NCBI RefSeq assembly: GCF_900115655.1
Contig: NZ_FOXF01000011.1
Span: 1 to 64,000 of the forward strand
DNA: 64,000 bases
Direction: 5' to 3'
Source: Ruminobacter amylophilus
GTDB taxonomy: Bacteria; Pseudomonadota; Gammaproteobacteria; Enterobacterales; Succinivibrionaceae
Shown: positions 9,406 through 17,414 of the stretch, one piece after another
Layout of the letters: every line of letters begins with the position of its first letter
How positions within the stretch are numbered: the stretch's first letter is position 1
The notes under the pieces: model-generated
Seen by the model: only the letters and a program-made list of their open reading frames with translations
What the model was told of the DNA's origin: nothing
Database searches by the model: none
Made by a program: the position numbers and the translations under genes

Positions 9406-9596
9406 TTTGGCATCAGACAGCAGCCGGTCTACTGTCCGGTAAAAGCCCCAGGGCTTCGCACCTCACGGCTGTCTGCTCCTTCGTTGAGCCGCCCGTCTGC
9501 CCTAAACGGCAGTCATATGCCGGCGGTTCACGTGTTATATGATTTGTTTACTTAGTGAGGCAGATTGAATCTGCCTCATGTTTTAATGGAAAGCCT
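9406..9596 (+). other. Structured spacer between hisC and hisB
   Basis: All other his junctions have overlaps or gaps under 12 bases; this one is 191 bases and relatively GC-rich. CAGACAG (9414-9420) pairs with CTGTCTG (9469-9475), enclosing small CCGG...CCGG and AGCC...GGCT hairpins. Near its end GAGGCAGAT (about 9557-9565) pairs with ATCTGCCTC (about 9569-9577) with a tiny loop and ATGTTTT after it. This could be an internal terminator, an RNA processing site or a repeat element. No tRNA and no credible small gene is visible. Confidence 0.55.
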
Positions 9597-10712
9597 ATGG
9601 AAAAATATCTTTTCATCGACCGTGACGGAACAATCATTGAAGAACCTGTAATCGATAAGCAGGTGGACTCTTATGAAAAACTCAAATTTGAACCTCACGT
9701 TATCTCTAGTCTCAAAGCTCTTAAGGATGCCGGTTACAAACTGGTTATGGTAACCAATCAGGACGGACTCGGAACCGACTCTCTTCCTTACGAAAAATTT
9801 TCAGGCCCGCACAATCTGGTGCTGGACGTTCTGTCTTCAGAAGACGTGCATTTCGAAGAAATTCTCATCTGCCCTCACTTCCCTCATGAAAACTGTGCCT
9901 GCCGCAAGCCTAAAACAGGTCTTCTCGGCAACTATCTTGTTCCCGGCGTCATCGACAAGGAACACAGCTTTGTTATCGGTGATCGTGAAACTGATATGGA
10001 ACTGGCAAAGAACATGGGCATCAGAGGTGAACGCTACAACCCTGAAACCAACAACTGGAAGCAGATTACCGAATTTCTGACCAGAATTCCTCGTACCGCT
10101 CATGTTGTACGCAACACCAACGAAACCAAGATTGATCTCTTTATTGATCTTGACCACAGCGGCAAGAGTGAAATCTCTACCGGTATCGGCTTCTTTGACC
10201 ACATGCTCGACCAGATAGCAACCCACGGCGGCATCACCATGAAGCTGAAGGCCGAAGGAGATCTTGAGGTTGATGAACATCATACCGTTGAAGACGTGGG
10301 CATTACTCTAGGTACCGCCCTGAAGCAGGCTCTCGGAGACAAGAGAGGTATCGGCAGATTCGGTTTCGCCGTTGCCATGGATGAAGTTGAAGCCAAGCTT
10401 GAAGGCCTTCCGGACGATTCACTGATGAATCATCCTGTTGACGCGTGCATGGACATTTCCGGCAGACCTTACTGCGTATTCAGCTGCGATGCCGACTTCG
10501 TACGTCAGCAGGTAGGAGAACTCTCTACCGAAATGGTTCCGCACTTCTTCCACAGTCTTGCATATGCCATGGGACTTACCCTGCACCTGAAGGTTACCAC
10601 CGGTAACACTCATCATCAGGTTGAAGCACTGTTCAAGGCCTTCGGCAGAGCATTACGCATGGCTCTAAAAAAAGAAGGCAATGATCTGCCTTCAAGTAAA
10701 GGAGTACTTTAA
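9597..10712 (+). CDS. hisB: Bifunctional histidinol-phosphatase / imidazoleglycerol-phosphate dehydratase
   Basis: Fused enzyme for steps 7 and 9 of histidine synthesis. The N-terminal half (about residues 1-165) is a HAD phosphatase with the DRDGT motif (Asp8, Asp10), [11 protein letters not shown], the [15 protein letters not shown] zinc loop and [12 protein letters not shown]. The C-terminal half is IGP dehydratase with [31 protein letters not shown] and the metal-binding [16 protein letters not shown] near the end. The ATG at 9597 matches the enteric start ([11 protein letters not shown]) and has GGAAAG just upstream. At 371 residues it is about 16 longer than E. coli HisB; the extra residues fall after VAMDE, before [10 protein letters not shown]. 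Its stop overlaps the hisH start (TAATG). Confidence 0.95.
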   Translation: MEKYLFIDRDGTIIEEPVIDKQVDSYEKLKFEPHVISSLKALKDAGYKLVMVTNQDGLGTDSLPYEKFSGPHNLVLDVLSSEDVHFEEILICPHFPHENCACRKPKTGLLGNYLVPGVIDKEHSFVIGDRETDMELAKNMGIRGERYNPETNNWKQITEFLTRIPRTAHVVRNTNETKIDLFIDLDHSGKSEISTGIGFFDHMLDQIATHGGITMKLKAEGDLEVDEHHTVEDVGITLGTALKQALGDKRGIGRFGFAVAMDEVEAKLEGLPDDSLMNHPVDACMDISGRPYCVFSCDADFVRQQVGELSTEMVPHFFHSLAYAMGLTLHLKVTTGNTHHQVEALFKAFGRALRMALKKEGNDLPSSKGVL

Positions 10713-11326
10713 TGACCAAGCAGAAAGTTACCATTATTGACACCGGTGTTGCCAACCTGTCATCAGTACTGTTTGCCATGAACCGCCTTGACGCCGACTG
10801 CATTATCAGTGCAAAGGAAAGCGACATCAGAAACGCCGACAAGCTGATTCTTCCGGGCGTTGGTTCCGCCGTGGCAGCCATGGCCTCAATCAGGGAAAGA
10901 CATCTTGACGATCTGATTGTCAACTCACATCAGCCTCTGCTTGGAATCTGTCTCGGCATGCAGATGCTGGCAGGTTTTTCCGAAGAAAGCATGAGTCAGG
11001 GAACTGAAGCCGTCAAGTGTCTCGGCATTGTGGACGGCGGCGTACGTCTCATGAAGGTTCCGGGACTGGTTCTTCCGCACATGGGATGGGATCAGGTTGA
11101 ACACGACGGTTCCTGCCCGCTGTTTAAGGATATTCCGAGCGGATCATATTTCTATTATGTACACTCCTATGCTCTGGACGTAACCGGACACACCGTGGCA
11201 ACAACCACCTATGGTCAGACTTTTTCAGCAGTGGTTAACCGCAATAATTTCTTCGGTACTCAGTTCCATCCTGAAAAGTCCGGTCCGATAGGACACAAAC
11301 TTCTTAAAAACTTCCTTGACCTCTAG
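10712..11326 (+). CDS. hisH: Imidazole glycerol phosphate synthase, glutaminase subunit
   Basis: Glutamine amidotransferase subunit that supplies ammonia to HisF. The 204-residue class I glutaminase shows the oxyanion/nucleophile block [12 protein letters not shown] with the catalytic Cys near residue 75, and the [11 protein letters not shown] block with the catalytic His and Glu near 184-188. The ATG shares a base with the hisB stop codon. Length and order match E. coli HisH (196). hisA follows after eleven bases. Confidence 0.95.
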   Translation: MTKQKVTIIDTGVANLSSVLFAMNRLDADCIISAKESDIRNADKLILPGVGSAVAAMASIRERHLDDLIVNSHQPLLGICLGMQMLAGFSEESMSQGTEAVKCLGIVDGGVRLMKVPGLVLPHMGWDQVEHDGSCPLFKDIPSGSYFYYVHSYALDVTGHTVATTTYGQTFSAVVNRNNFFGTQFHPEKSGPIGHKLLKNFLDL

Positions 11327-11337
11327 GAGACACAGAC

Positions 11338-12078
11338 ATGATTATACCTGCAATTGATCTTATTGGCGGCAAGGTAGTCCGTCTTTATCAGGGAGATTAC
11401 TCCCGTAAAACCGAATACGATGCCGATCCTCAGGAACGTTTTGACCTCTATGTGAGTGAAGGCGCAAAATTCCTGCACCTCGTGGATCTTGACGGAGCCA
11501 AGGATACATCAAAGAGACAGCTTGACGTTATCTCAGAACTGATTAAGAACACTCCGGTTCCGGTTGAAATCGGCGGTGGCATCCGTACCGAAAAGGACGT
11601 TGAGGATCTGCTGAACATCGGTACCGAACGCGTGGTTGTAGGCTCTGCCGCCGTTAAGGATCCGAAGATGGCAAAGGACTGGTTCCGCAGATTCGGCGCA
11701 GAACACATCGTTCTGGCACTCGACATCAACATTGATCCGGCTACCGGCAAAAGATTCATTGCCATCAAGGGCTGGCAGGAAAACAGTGCGGTTACCATCG
11801 AAGATCTGATTAACGATTTTGCCGAAGTGAACCTCAAGTACGTACTATGTACCGACATTTCCCGCGACGGCACCCTCAAGGGATCAAACGTGGATCTTTA
11901 CAGAGATCTGCACAATATCTTCCCGCACATCGATTTCCTGGCTTCCGGCGGAATCGGCAGTCTTGATGACGTAGCGGCCGTTCGCGACAGCGGAGCCGCC
12001 GGTATCATCATCGGCCGTTCTCTGCTTGAAGGAAAATTTACTGTCAAGGAGGCTGTAAAATGCTGGCCAAACGCATAA
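11338..12078 (+). CDS. hisA: Phosphoribosylformimino-5-aminoimidazole carboxamide ribotide isomerase
   Basis: Amadori isomerase of step 4, a (beta/alpha)8 barrel of 246 residues. It starts [21 protein letters not shown] with the catalytic Asp8, has [17 protein letters not shown] near 77 and [11 protein letters not shown] near 100, and [12 protein letters not shown] near 168 with the second catalytic Asp. C-terminal [13 protein letters not shown] and [19 protein letters not shown] are the phosphate-binding loops. An AGGAGAC box precedes the ATG. Its 3' end overlaps hisF by 19 bases, and the overlap holds the hisF start. Confidence 0.95.
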   Translation: MIIPAIDLIGGKVVRLYQGDYSRKTEYDADPQERFDLYVSEGAKFLHLVDLDGAKDTSKRQLDVISELIKNTPVPVEIGGGIRTEKDVEDLLNIGTERVVVGSAAVKDPKMAKDWFRRFGAEHIVLALDINIDPATGKRFIAIKGWQENSAVTIEDLINDFAEVNLKYVLCTDISRDGTLKGSNVDLYRDLHNIFPHIDFLASGGIGSLDDVAAVRDSGAAGIIIGRSLLEGKFTVKEAVKCWPNA

Positions 12079-12833
12079 TTCCATGTCTCGACGTTAAAGA
12101 CGGCGTAGTTGTTAAGGGCGTACAGTTCAGAAACCACGAGGTTATGGGCGGTATCGTTGAATTAGCCAAGCGTTATGCTGATGAAGGTGCCGATGAACTG
12201 GTGTTCTACGATATCACCGCATCAAGTGATTCCCGTGTGGTGGACAAAAGCTGGGTTCGTAAAATTGCGGAAGTAATCAACATTCCTTTCTGCGTTGCCG
12301 GCGGTATCAAGAGCGTTGAAGACGCAGCCAGAATTCTTGGATACGGTGCAGACAAGATTTCCATCAATTCACCTGCTCTGGCTGATCCAACCCTGATTAC
12401 CAGACTTGCCGACCGTTTCGGCGTTCAGTGCGTAGTCTGCGGTATTGACTCCTATTATGATGAAGCTACCGACCGTTACCTCGTAAAGCAGTACACCGGT
12501 GACGTCAACAGAACACTTATCACCAAATGGACCACTCCTGAATGGGTGGAAAAGGTTCAGGAATGCGGCTGCGGTGAAATCGTTCTGAACATGATGAATC
12601 AGGACGGCATGCGCAAGGGCTATGACCTAAAGCAGCTCAAGCTTATCAGAAGTCTGGCTCACGTGCCTTTAATCGCCTCAGGCGGTGCCGGCGAAATGGT
12701 TCATTTCAAGGACGGATTCAAGGAAGCTGAATGCGACGGCTGTCTTGCCGCTTCAGTATTCCACAAGGGTATTATCCATATTCCTGAATTAAAGGATTAT
12801 CTGAGAAAGGAAGGAGTGATTGTACGTGACTAA
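12060..12833 (+). CDS. hisF: Imidazole glycerol phosphate synthase, cyclase subunit
   Basis: Cyclase that, with HisH, makes imidazole glycerol phosphate and AICAR. A 257-residue barrel homologous to His[21 protein letters not shown] carries the catalytic Asp11 and [10 protein letters not shown] the second catalytic Asp near 130. [22 protein letters not shown] and [14 protein letters not shown] are phosphate-binding loops. An AAGGAGG box inside the hisA 3' end directs the ATG at 12060. It overlaps hisI by eight bases. Confidence 0.95.
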   Translation: MLAKRIIPCLDVKDGVVVKGVQFRNHEVMGGIVELAKRYADEGADELVFYDITASSDSRVVDKSWVRKIAEVINIPFCVAGGIKSVEDAARILGYGADKISINSPALADPTLITRLADRFGVQCVVCGIDSYYDEATDRYLVKQYTGDVNRTLITKWTTPEWVEKVQECGCGEIVLNMMNQDGMRKGYDLKQLKLIRSLAHVPLIASGGAGEMVHFKDGFKEAECDGCLAASVFHKGIIHIPELKDYLRKEGVIVRD

Positions 12834-13368
12834 TTACACCCTTAATTTTAACCCTGACGATCTTGACTGGGCCAAGGTAAACAACCAGATTCCGGTAATC
12901 GTGCAGAACTACCGCTCAGGTGTTGTTCTGATGCAGGGATTCATGAACCGCGAGGCTCTTGACAAGACGCTGGAAATCGGCAAGGTAACCTTCTACAGCC
13001 GTACCAAGCAGAGATTATGGACAAAGGGGGAGGAATCACGCCACTACCTTAATCTCAAGGCTATTACCGCCGACTGCGACAACGACTGTCTTCTTATTGC
13101 AGCCGATCCGATTGGACCTACCTGTCACAGAGGAACTGAAAGCTGCTTTGACGGACACATGCCGCTTGAAGCTTCAAATATTGCCGTATATGAAGCATCC
13201 GCTGAAACACCTCTTCCGGACGTAAACGCCCTGCTGACAAAGTTCAACGGTGAAAGCAGTAATGAGAATGCCGCAGAACTTCTTAAGGGAGTGCTTGCAC
13301 TGCTGAAGCAGAAAGGCATTGCCCTGAGGGACATTGATCCTTTATTCAGAAGTGAATGCAGGCACTAA
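12826..13368 (+). CDS. hisI: Phosphoribosyl-AMP cyclohydrolase with a degenerate HisE domain
   Basis: HisIE normally joins PR-AMP cyclohydrolase (HisI) to PR-ATP pyrophosphatase (HisE). The HisI half, residues 1-108, looks intact: [19 protein letters not shown], the metal-binding ADCDND (82-87) and [12 protein letters not shown] (97-108). The HisE half does not. E. coli HisIE has 203 residues; this one has 180, and the segment holding the SYTAKL and KVGEExxE motifs is absent. Only a remnant of the last helices remains ([20 protein letters not shown], 146-165), with Lys-Gly in place of the usual Tyr-His. PR-ATP pyrophosphatase activity is therefore doubtful. The GTG at 12826, overlapping the hisF stop, is my choice; a TTG at 12820 would add two residues. 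It closes the operon, before a strong terminator. Confidence 0.85.
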   Translation: MTNYTLNFNPDDLDWAKVNNQIPVIVQNYRSGVVLMQGFMNREALDKTLEIGKVTFYSRTKQRLWTKGEESRHYLNLKAITADCDNDCLLIAADPIGPTCHRGTESCFDGHMPLEASNIAVYEASAETPLPDVNALLTKFNGESSNENAAELLKGVLALLKQKGIALRDIDPLFRSECRH

Positions 13369-13396
13369 CCGTTACCCGTTCATTATGATGATTTTA

Positions 13397-13435
13397 CTGC
13401 AGTATGTGTCAGACATACTGCAGTTTTATTTTTAT
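13397..13435 (+). terminator. Rho-independent terminator of the his operon
   Basis: CTGCAGTATGT (13397-13407) pairs with ACATACTGCAG (13413-13423) around a five-base loop and is followed by TTTTATTTTTAT. It lies 28 bases after the hisI stop. Confidence 0.92.
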
Positions 13436-13587
13436 AAAACGGAAAATACTTTACGTTTGTTTTTAAGACGATAAAGTTCATGCCATTTCCTGATAAATAA
13501 TCATACGGAATTTTTTGTTAAAAGGATACGGATTAAGAGGCGCAAAAATCAAAAGTATTAAAAATATACTTAATATTTTGTAACCTG

Positions 13588-13639
13588 GTTCAAAAAAATC
13601 AGTTTATTTTTTAGATTGTTCAAAAAAATCGAGTATAAT
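13588..13639 (+). promoter_or_regulatory. Promoter with flanking 13-base direct repeat
   Basis: The sequence GTTCAAAAAAATC occurs at 13588-13600 and again at 13618-13630, exactly 30 bases apart. The second copy ends four bases before a consensus -10 box TATAAT (13634-13639). The -35 region is weak (TTAGAT at 13611-13616). Repeats three helical turns apart on one face suggest a regulator-binding site or UP-like element for the gene at 13833. Confidence 0.5.
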
Positions 13640-13645
13640 TATAGG

Positions 13646-13832
13646 TGCTGGGGCAGGAAACGGAGCCTGACAGATAATTCACGGATTTCCGAATCTTTTC
13701 CACGACCCGCAGCTATCCTTATCAGAACCAACAACAGTTTTCATCAGTTTTATTCAGATTATCCATCACTAACGCCGTCCGGCATTTTTTAGTATTACAC
13801 TTTAAACCGATTAGTCGGTAGGAGAAAAGATT
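13646..13832 (+). other. Structured leader upstream of the 74-residue gene
   Basis: The predicted transcript has a leader of about 185 bases. Its start, GCTGGGG near 13647, can pair with CCCGCAGC near 13707-13714, enclosing CAGG...CCTG and CGGATTTCCG hairpins. Further down GCC-GTCC-GGC (13773-13782) is followed by ATTTTTT, like a weak terminator. The region does not match any riboswitch consensus I can recall with confidence; a distant resemblance of GACCCGCAGC to a cobalamin-riboswitch core is not backed by the rest of the sequence. Confidence 0.4.
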
Positions 13833-14057
13833 ATGGCTGACAAAGTTAAGAAGAACGAAAACGGCAAGTACCGTTTCTATGACATCTGGGTGGAAAACAA
13901 GAAGGCCTACTACGTTTCCGATTCCGGAGATTATGTGTACAACGTTGGTTTTATTGACGAAAAAAAAGCTCTTGAACGCGCTGATGCCGAATATGAGGAC
14001 TATAGAGTAATCAAGTTTGACTACTACGATTACGACGTAATCGAATTAAGCAATTAA
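13833..14057 (+). CDS. Small hypothetical protein, Tyr/Asp-rich
   Basis: A 74-residue soluble protein with no family I recognise. It is charged and rich in Tyr and Asp, with the core segment NGKYRFYDIWVENKKAYYVSDSGDYVYNVG and a C-terminus FDYYDYDVIELSN; these read as short beta strands with aromatic faces, and no membrane segment or Cys is present. A TAGGAGA box at 13820-13826 gives a well-placed start. A clear promoter, a direct repeat and a long structured leader lie upstream, and a hairpin follows the stop, so it is probably a regulated single-gene unit. Confidence 0.7.
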   Translation: MADKVKKNENGKYRFYDIWVENKKAYYVSDSGDYVYNVGFIDEKKALERADAEYEDYRVIKFDYYDYDVIELSN

Positions 14058-14064
14058 GCAATCA

Positions 14065-14130
14065 GGGAGCTACTTTTATGAACTTACGGCGGACAAGCCC
14101 ATGCTCCTGACTGTCCGCCAGCTCCCCTTT
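14065..14130 (+). terminator. Hairpin after the 74-residue gene, with an embedded mini-frame
   Basis: GGGAGCT (14065-14071) and GGCGGACA (14088-14095) pair in turn with the contiguous arm TGTCCGCC-AGCTCCC (14112-14126), leaving a 16-base bulge on the left; CTTTC follows. The left side also holds a possible ribosome-binding site (GGAGC, 14066-14070) and a ten-codon frame starting at ATG 14078 (MNLRRTSPCS, stop at 14108-14110). It may be a terminator, or an attenuation-like device for the gene at 14177. Confidence 0.5.
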
Positions 14131-14176
14131 CGTCTCTGACACTGTTTATGATTTACTGTTTACATAAGGATTTATC

Positions 14177-14443
14177 ATGGAAAATATCAACACCGGCATT
14201 GGCAATATCGTTACCGTCAACGGCAAGAGATATCGCGTTATTTTCGAGGAAATCAAGGACGAGCACCTCAAGAGACTTCTCTCCATAAAGGAGGTCTGCT
14301 CCATTTACGGCATTCCACGAACCAAGATTTACAACATGATCCGCACTCATGCCTTTCCTGAAGGCGCTGTCGTAAAAATGGAAGGAAGAGCAACAAAATT
14401 CAACGCGGAAATCGTTAACGACTTCTTTGTTAACGAATACTAG
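14177..14443 (+). CDS. Small helix-turn-helix protein (AlpA/excisionase-like)
   Basis: An 88-residue protein whose second half reads as an AlpA/MerR-like winged helix-turn-helix: LLSIKEVCSIYGIPRTKIYNMI is the pattern of the HTH_17 family (L-T/S-x-x-E-V-A-x-x-x-G-x-S-x-x-x-x-Y-x-x-I), followed by FPEGAVVKMEGRATKFNAEIVNDFF, the wing and closing helix. The N-terminal 35 residues (beta-strand-like, with NGKRYRVIFEEI) are not part of that fold. Such proteins act as excisionases or prophage regulators, but no integrase is nearby, so a plain transcription regulator is equally likely. AAGGA at 14166-14170 supports the start. Confidence 0.7.
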   Translation: MENINTGIGNIVTVNGKRYRVIFEEIKDEHLKRLLSIKEVCSIYGIPRTKIYNMIRTHAFPEGAVVKMEGRATKFNAEIVNDFFVNEY

Positions 14444-14453
14444 TCCTCAAATG

Positions 14454-14479
14454 AAAAAAGGCCGAGAAGGCCTTTTTTT
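14454..14479. terminator. Bidirectional terminator between the HTH gene and clcA
   Basis: AAAAAAGGCC (14454-14463) pairs with GGCCTTTTTTT (14469-14479) around a GAGAA loop. The A run and the T run let it serve both the plus-strand HTH gene and minus-strand clcA. Confidence 0.9.
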
Positions 14480-14511
14480 CAACAGTTTACAGGAATAATA
14501 ACATTTCTATC

Positions 14512-15939
14512 TTATTCCACGTTGTGAGTCTTTTTGAATTCCCTGTATTCTTCAATCTTTTCCTCATTACCTGAAAGTCTGAGCGTTCTCTCAAGAATCT
14601 GAGTATAGAGCGGTCTGCCCTTAAGCAGGGCTGCAGTCTGCGTTGCCGCCACTACGGCTATCATCATCGGCAGCAGGAACTGGAAATTATTCGTCATTTC
14701 ACAAATCAGAATGATTCCGGTAATAGGAGCTCTCACGGAAGCCGCAAAAAAAGCACTCATGCCTACGATTGCCAGAATTCCGGGATCGTAATTGAGGATT
14801 CCGAAATGAAGCATGCTCATGCCGAATACCGCACCGAGCAGAGCTCCGAGAGAAAGCGACGGTGCGAATATTCCGCCGGGTATACCGCAGCAGAAACAGA
14901 GCATTACCCCCATAAATCTCAAAAACAGAACACCGGCAAGCAGTTTCAGGGAAGAGGAAGTCATAATCCACTCACTGATAAAATGCATCCCGGATCCGGT
15001 CACCTGAGGTTCAATAATGGAAGCAACTCCGTATAATCCGCCCACGACGGCCACAATCATAACCGAGCGCCACAGTCTGCCCCTGAAGACAGCAGTATAG
15101 AAATCCTGCATCCAGCCCACTGCCCTGTTGAATACCACGCCTGCACAGCCGACCAGAATACCGAACATCAGGAAATCAAAGAAATTACGGATATTGACTC
15201 CGTCAAACATCGGCAGATCAAAAACAGGATCACTGTTACCGACTATAAATGATCTTGCTGCCGTGGACACGATTACCGCCATGGCAACGGCCTGCACTGC
15301 GGAAAACCTGTACTTGAACTGCGGACGCATTTCCTCAAGAACAAACAGCATACCGGCAAGAGGAGCATTGAAGGCACTGGCAAGACCTGATGCCGCACCT
15401 GCGGCCAGCATGACGTAAAAATCCTCTTTTTTTATTTTCAGGAGAGAACAAACTGCTGCCCCGAGATTACCGCCTATCTGAATGGATGGACCTTCCCTGC
15501 CGAGAACCATGCCTGAACTGAGAGAGAGAATTCCACCGAAGAATTTCACCGGAAGAACTCTTTTGTATCTTACCGGTCTGAGATCAACCATCGCACCTTC
15601 GATTTCCGGAATTCCCGAGCCGCCGGCTTCAGGTGCGTATTTTCGTGTGAAATACATGGCGATTCCGGCCATGATGAAACTTACGGCAAAAGCGGCAAGT
15701 GCAGCCGTAACCATTCCTGATTCATTGTCTAGCAGAGCTGAAAGCGAGGATGTTCTGTACTGATTCAGCATATTGGGTATCATCTCGAAGAAGGCACACA
15801 CCATTCCCGTAACCCCGCCTATAATCAGTGAAGACAGCGTAAGCTTCAACGGTACATGAACATTGAATCTTCTCCGAAAAAACGCCGCTCTCTTCAGCCT
15901 GCTCATATATGTTTTAGGATTTCTCACAACCTGTTTCAC
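14512..15939 (-). CDS. clcA: H+/Cl- exchange transporter ClcA
   Basis: CLC-family two-chloride-for-one-proton antiporter in the inner membrane; the E. coli homologue supports extreme acid resistance. The 475 residues hold the selectivity motifs GSGIPEIEGA (about 108-116), GREGPSIQIGGN (147-158) with the gating Glu149, and EEMRPQF with the proton-relay Glu203, matching E. coli Glu148/Glu203. The late GGIFAPSLSLGALLG filter segment is also present. The frame opens with GTG at 15939; an internal ATG at 15906 is an alternative because the GAGG just before the GTG is too close. Start is 43 bases after the stop of the upstream 406-residue gene, so they may be co-transcribed. Confidence 0.93.
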   Translation of the reverse strand: MKQVVRNPKTYMSRLKRAAFFRRRFNVHVPLKLTLSSLIIGGVTGMVCAFFEMIPNMLNQYRTSSLSALLDNESGMVTAALAAFAVSFIMAGIAMYFTRKYAPEAGGSGIPEIEGAMVDLRPVRYKRVLPVKFFGGILSLSSGMVLGREGPSIQIGGNLGAAVCSLLKIKKEDFYVMLAAGAASGLASAFNAPLAGMLFVLEEMRPQFKYRFSAVQAVAMAVIVSTAARSFIVGNSDPVFDLPMFDGVNIRNFFDFLMFGILVGCAGVVFNRAVGWMQDFYTAVFRGRLWRSVMIVAVVGGLYGVASIIEPQVTGSGMHFISEWIMTSSSLKLLAGVLFLRFMGVMLCFCCGIPGGIFAPSLSLGALLGAVFGMSMLHFGILNYDPGILAIVGMSAFFAASVRAPITGIILICEMTNNFQFLLPMMIAVVAATQTAALLKGRPLYTQILERTLRLSGNEEKIEEYREFKKTHNVE

Positions 15940-15981
15940 CTCATGCCTGTCATGTTGTCCGCACTTTTACGCGTCACGGCA

Positions 15982-17202
15982 TTATTTATTCTTTTTATCC
16001 CAGTGATTCTTACCTACATATGTCAGAACAATTCCTACCACAATAAGAAACATTTTAAAGAGAAAAAATCCGAGAAGGAAGCAGATAATCCCTGACAGAT
16101 ACCAGATTATACCGATAAAACCATCCATCTGACGATCTTTTTCCCTGTAGTAATCCAGTCCTCCGGGATTATCATGCGATTTATGTCTGTACTGATTTCC
16201 AGCGTAATAATCCCTGCCGCCATAATCCGTACCGCTGTTGAAATGCTGATCATTCTGCTGAGTCGCGGAATCTGTTTTTTCCACTGAATAACCGTCATCC
16301 CCATCAGAAAACTCATCCGACCTGTCGGGTACTGATTTATCAGTCATATCTGCCTGATTAAAATCATCAGTCTCAACGTTATCTGTTCTTTCAAAAGTTT
16401 CATCAGCATCATTTAAGCTGTGTGCATCCTTTGCGGAGGAAACAGATTCATCTTTACCTGACGGAGTATCGTTCGAAACATTTTTCTCTGGAGAAGGAGG
16501 TTCCTGTGCAGCGCCGGGAACTGTGGCGGTGACGGCAGACGCGATCCCTGATGATGCTCCGGCATACGGCCAGATTTCATATACATAGTCAAACCCTAAA
16601 ATTTCGGCCTTGGTCTGCTGTTCATCCGTGAGAGTAAGCCCGTTTGGAAGATATACGGAACACAGATCCTGAACCAGCTCCTCAAACATGCATATCACGC
16701 CTTCGGAATTGACCGGGTATTTGCATTCGGTCTTATCGGCAAAACTGTAGGAATTTATTTCGGTAACCGTCCCGGTCTGACTGTTCAGGTATATTTCAAA
16801 TTTTCTCGGGAAACTGAAAAAGTCGTATATGAACAGGTAATCCTCATCTATATGTATACCGCTGTCCCTGAATCCCAGAATATTCAGCAGCACTGCCGTT
16901 CTCTTTTTGAAATTCCTGTTTTTAAGTTCATTGAAAATACACTGAAACAGAATCAGCTGTGATTCTGATGCGGGAGAGAAGGTCTCAAAGGAGAAATTCG
17001 TATCATGGGAAAAACCGAAACTGCCGGAACTGACAAAGCGCTCTCTGTCGGATTTAAACGTCCCTGTTAGCTTGTCATGATTAAAGATATTCATGCCTTC
17101 AGCAGGTCTGTTTCCATCCTCGCTGAAATGAGCAATGCCGTAGTTTACTCCCGGAATTGCATATGAATAGGTGCTGCGCTGCTGTGCATTATAGTAGAAC
17201 AT
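15982..17202 (-). CDS. Hypothetical protein with C-terminal membrane hairpin
   Basis: I do not recognise this 406-residue protein. The first 215 residues look globular and contain aromatic-rich strands (for example NFSFETFSPASESQLILFQ and YLFIYDFFSFPRKFEIYLN). A long Ser/Asp/Thr-rich disordered stretch spans about 225-365. Two hydrophobic segments, FIGIIWYLSGIICFLLGFFLF and FLIVVGIVLTYVG, close the protein and should anchor it, leaving the large N-terminal part on one side of the membrane. No signal peptide is visible. GGAGGA seven bases before the ATG is a strong start signal. It lies upstream of clcA on the same strand. Confidence 0.75.
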   Translation of the reverse strand: MFYYNAQQRSTYSYAIPGVNYGIAHFSEDGNRPAEGMNIFNHDKLTGTFKSDRERFVSSGSFGFSHDTNFSFETFSPASESQLILFQCIFNELKNRNFKKRTAVLLNILGFRDSGIHIDEDYLFIYDFFSFPRKFEIYLNSQTGTVTEINSYSFADKTECKYPVNSEGVICMFEELVQDLCSVYLPNGLTLTDEQQTKAEILGFDYVYEIWPYAGASSGIASAVTATVPGAAQEPPSPEKNVSNDTPSGKDESVSSAKDAHSLNDADETFERTDNVETDDFNQADMTDKSVPDRSDEFSDGDDGYSVEKTDSATQQNDQHFNSGTDYGGRDYYAGNQYRHKSHDNPGGLDYYREKDRQMDGFIGIIWYLSGIICFLLGFFLFKMFLIVVGIVLTYVGKNHWDKKNK

Positions 17203-17350
17203 TGTTTTCCTCCGACATTCTGCATTGACCGGGACAGAATAAACACTTCATCTTCTGCCTCGATACGCTTCGTGATTATATCATACGACGCCTGTCAGAT
17301 ATCACGACAGATACAGAGTTATCAGGAAAAGTGTGCCGTCTGCGAAGTTA

Positions 17351-17384
17351 AAACAAAAACGCCGTCATGTCAGACATAACGGCG
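17351..17384 (-). terminator. Terminator of pgsA
   Basis: On the minus strand CGCCGTTATGT pairs with ACATGACGGCG and is followed by TTTTTGTTT (complement of 17351-17359). It lies about 30 bases beyond the pgsA stop. Confidence 0.88.
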
Positions 17385-17414
17385 CTATTTAAGGATAAGT
17401 ACGGTCTTTACAGA

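Noticed and set aside
9406-9596. tRNA gene between hisC and hisB
   Set aside because: Several stems are visible but no acceptor/TPsiC pattern (GTTCRA with a 7-bp closing stem and CCA).
13646-13720. Cobalamin riboswitch upstream of the 74-residue gene
   Set aside because: Only GACCCGCAGC resembles the core; the GGGAA...GGTGxxAxTCC part is not in the right order and the downstream gene is not a B12 gene.
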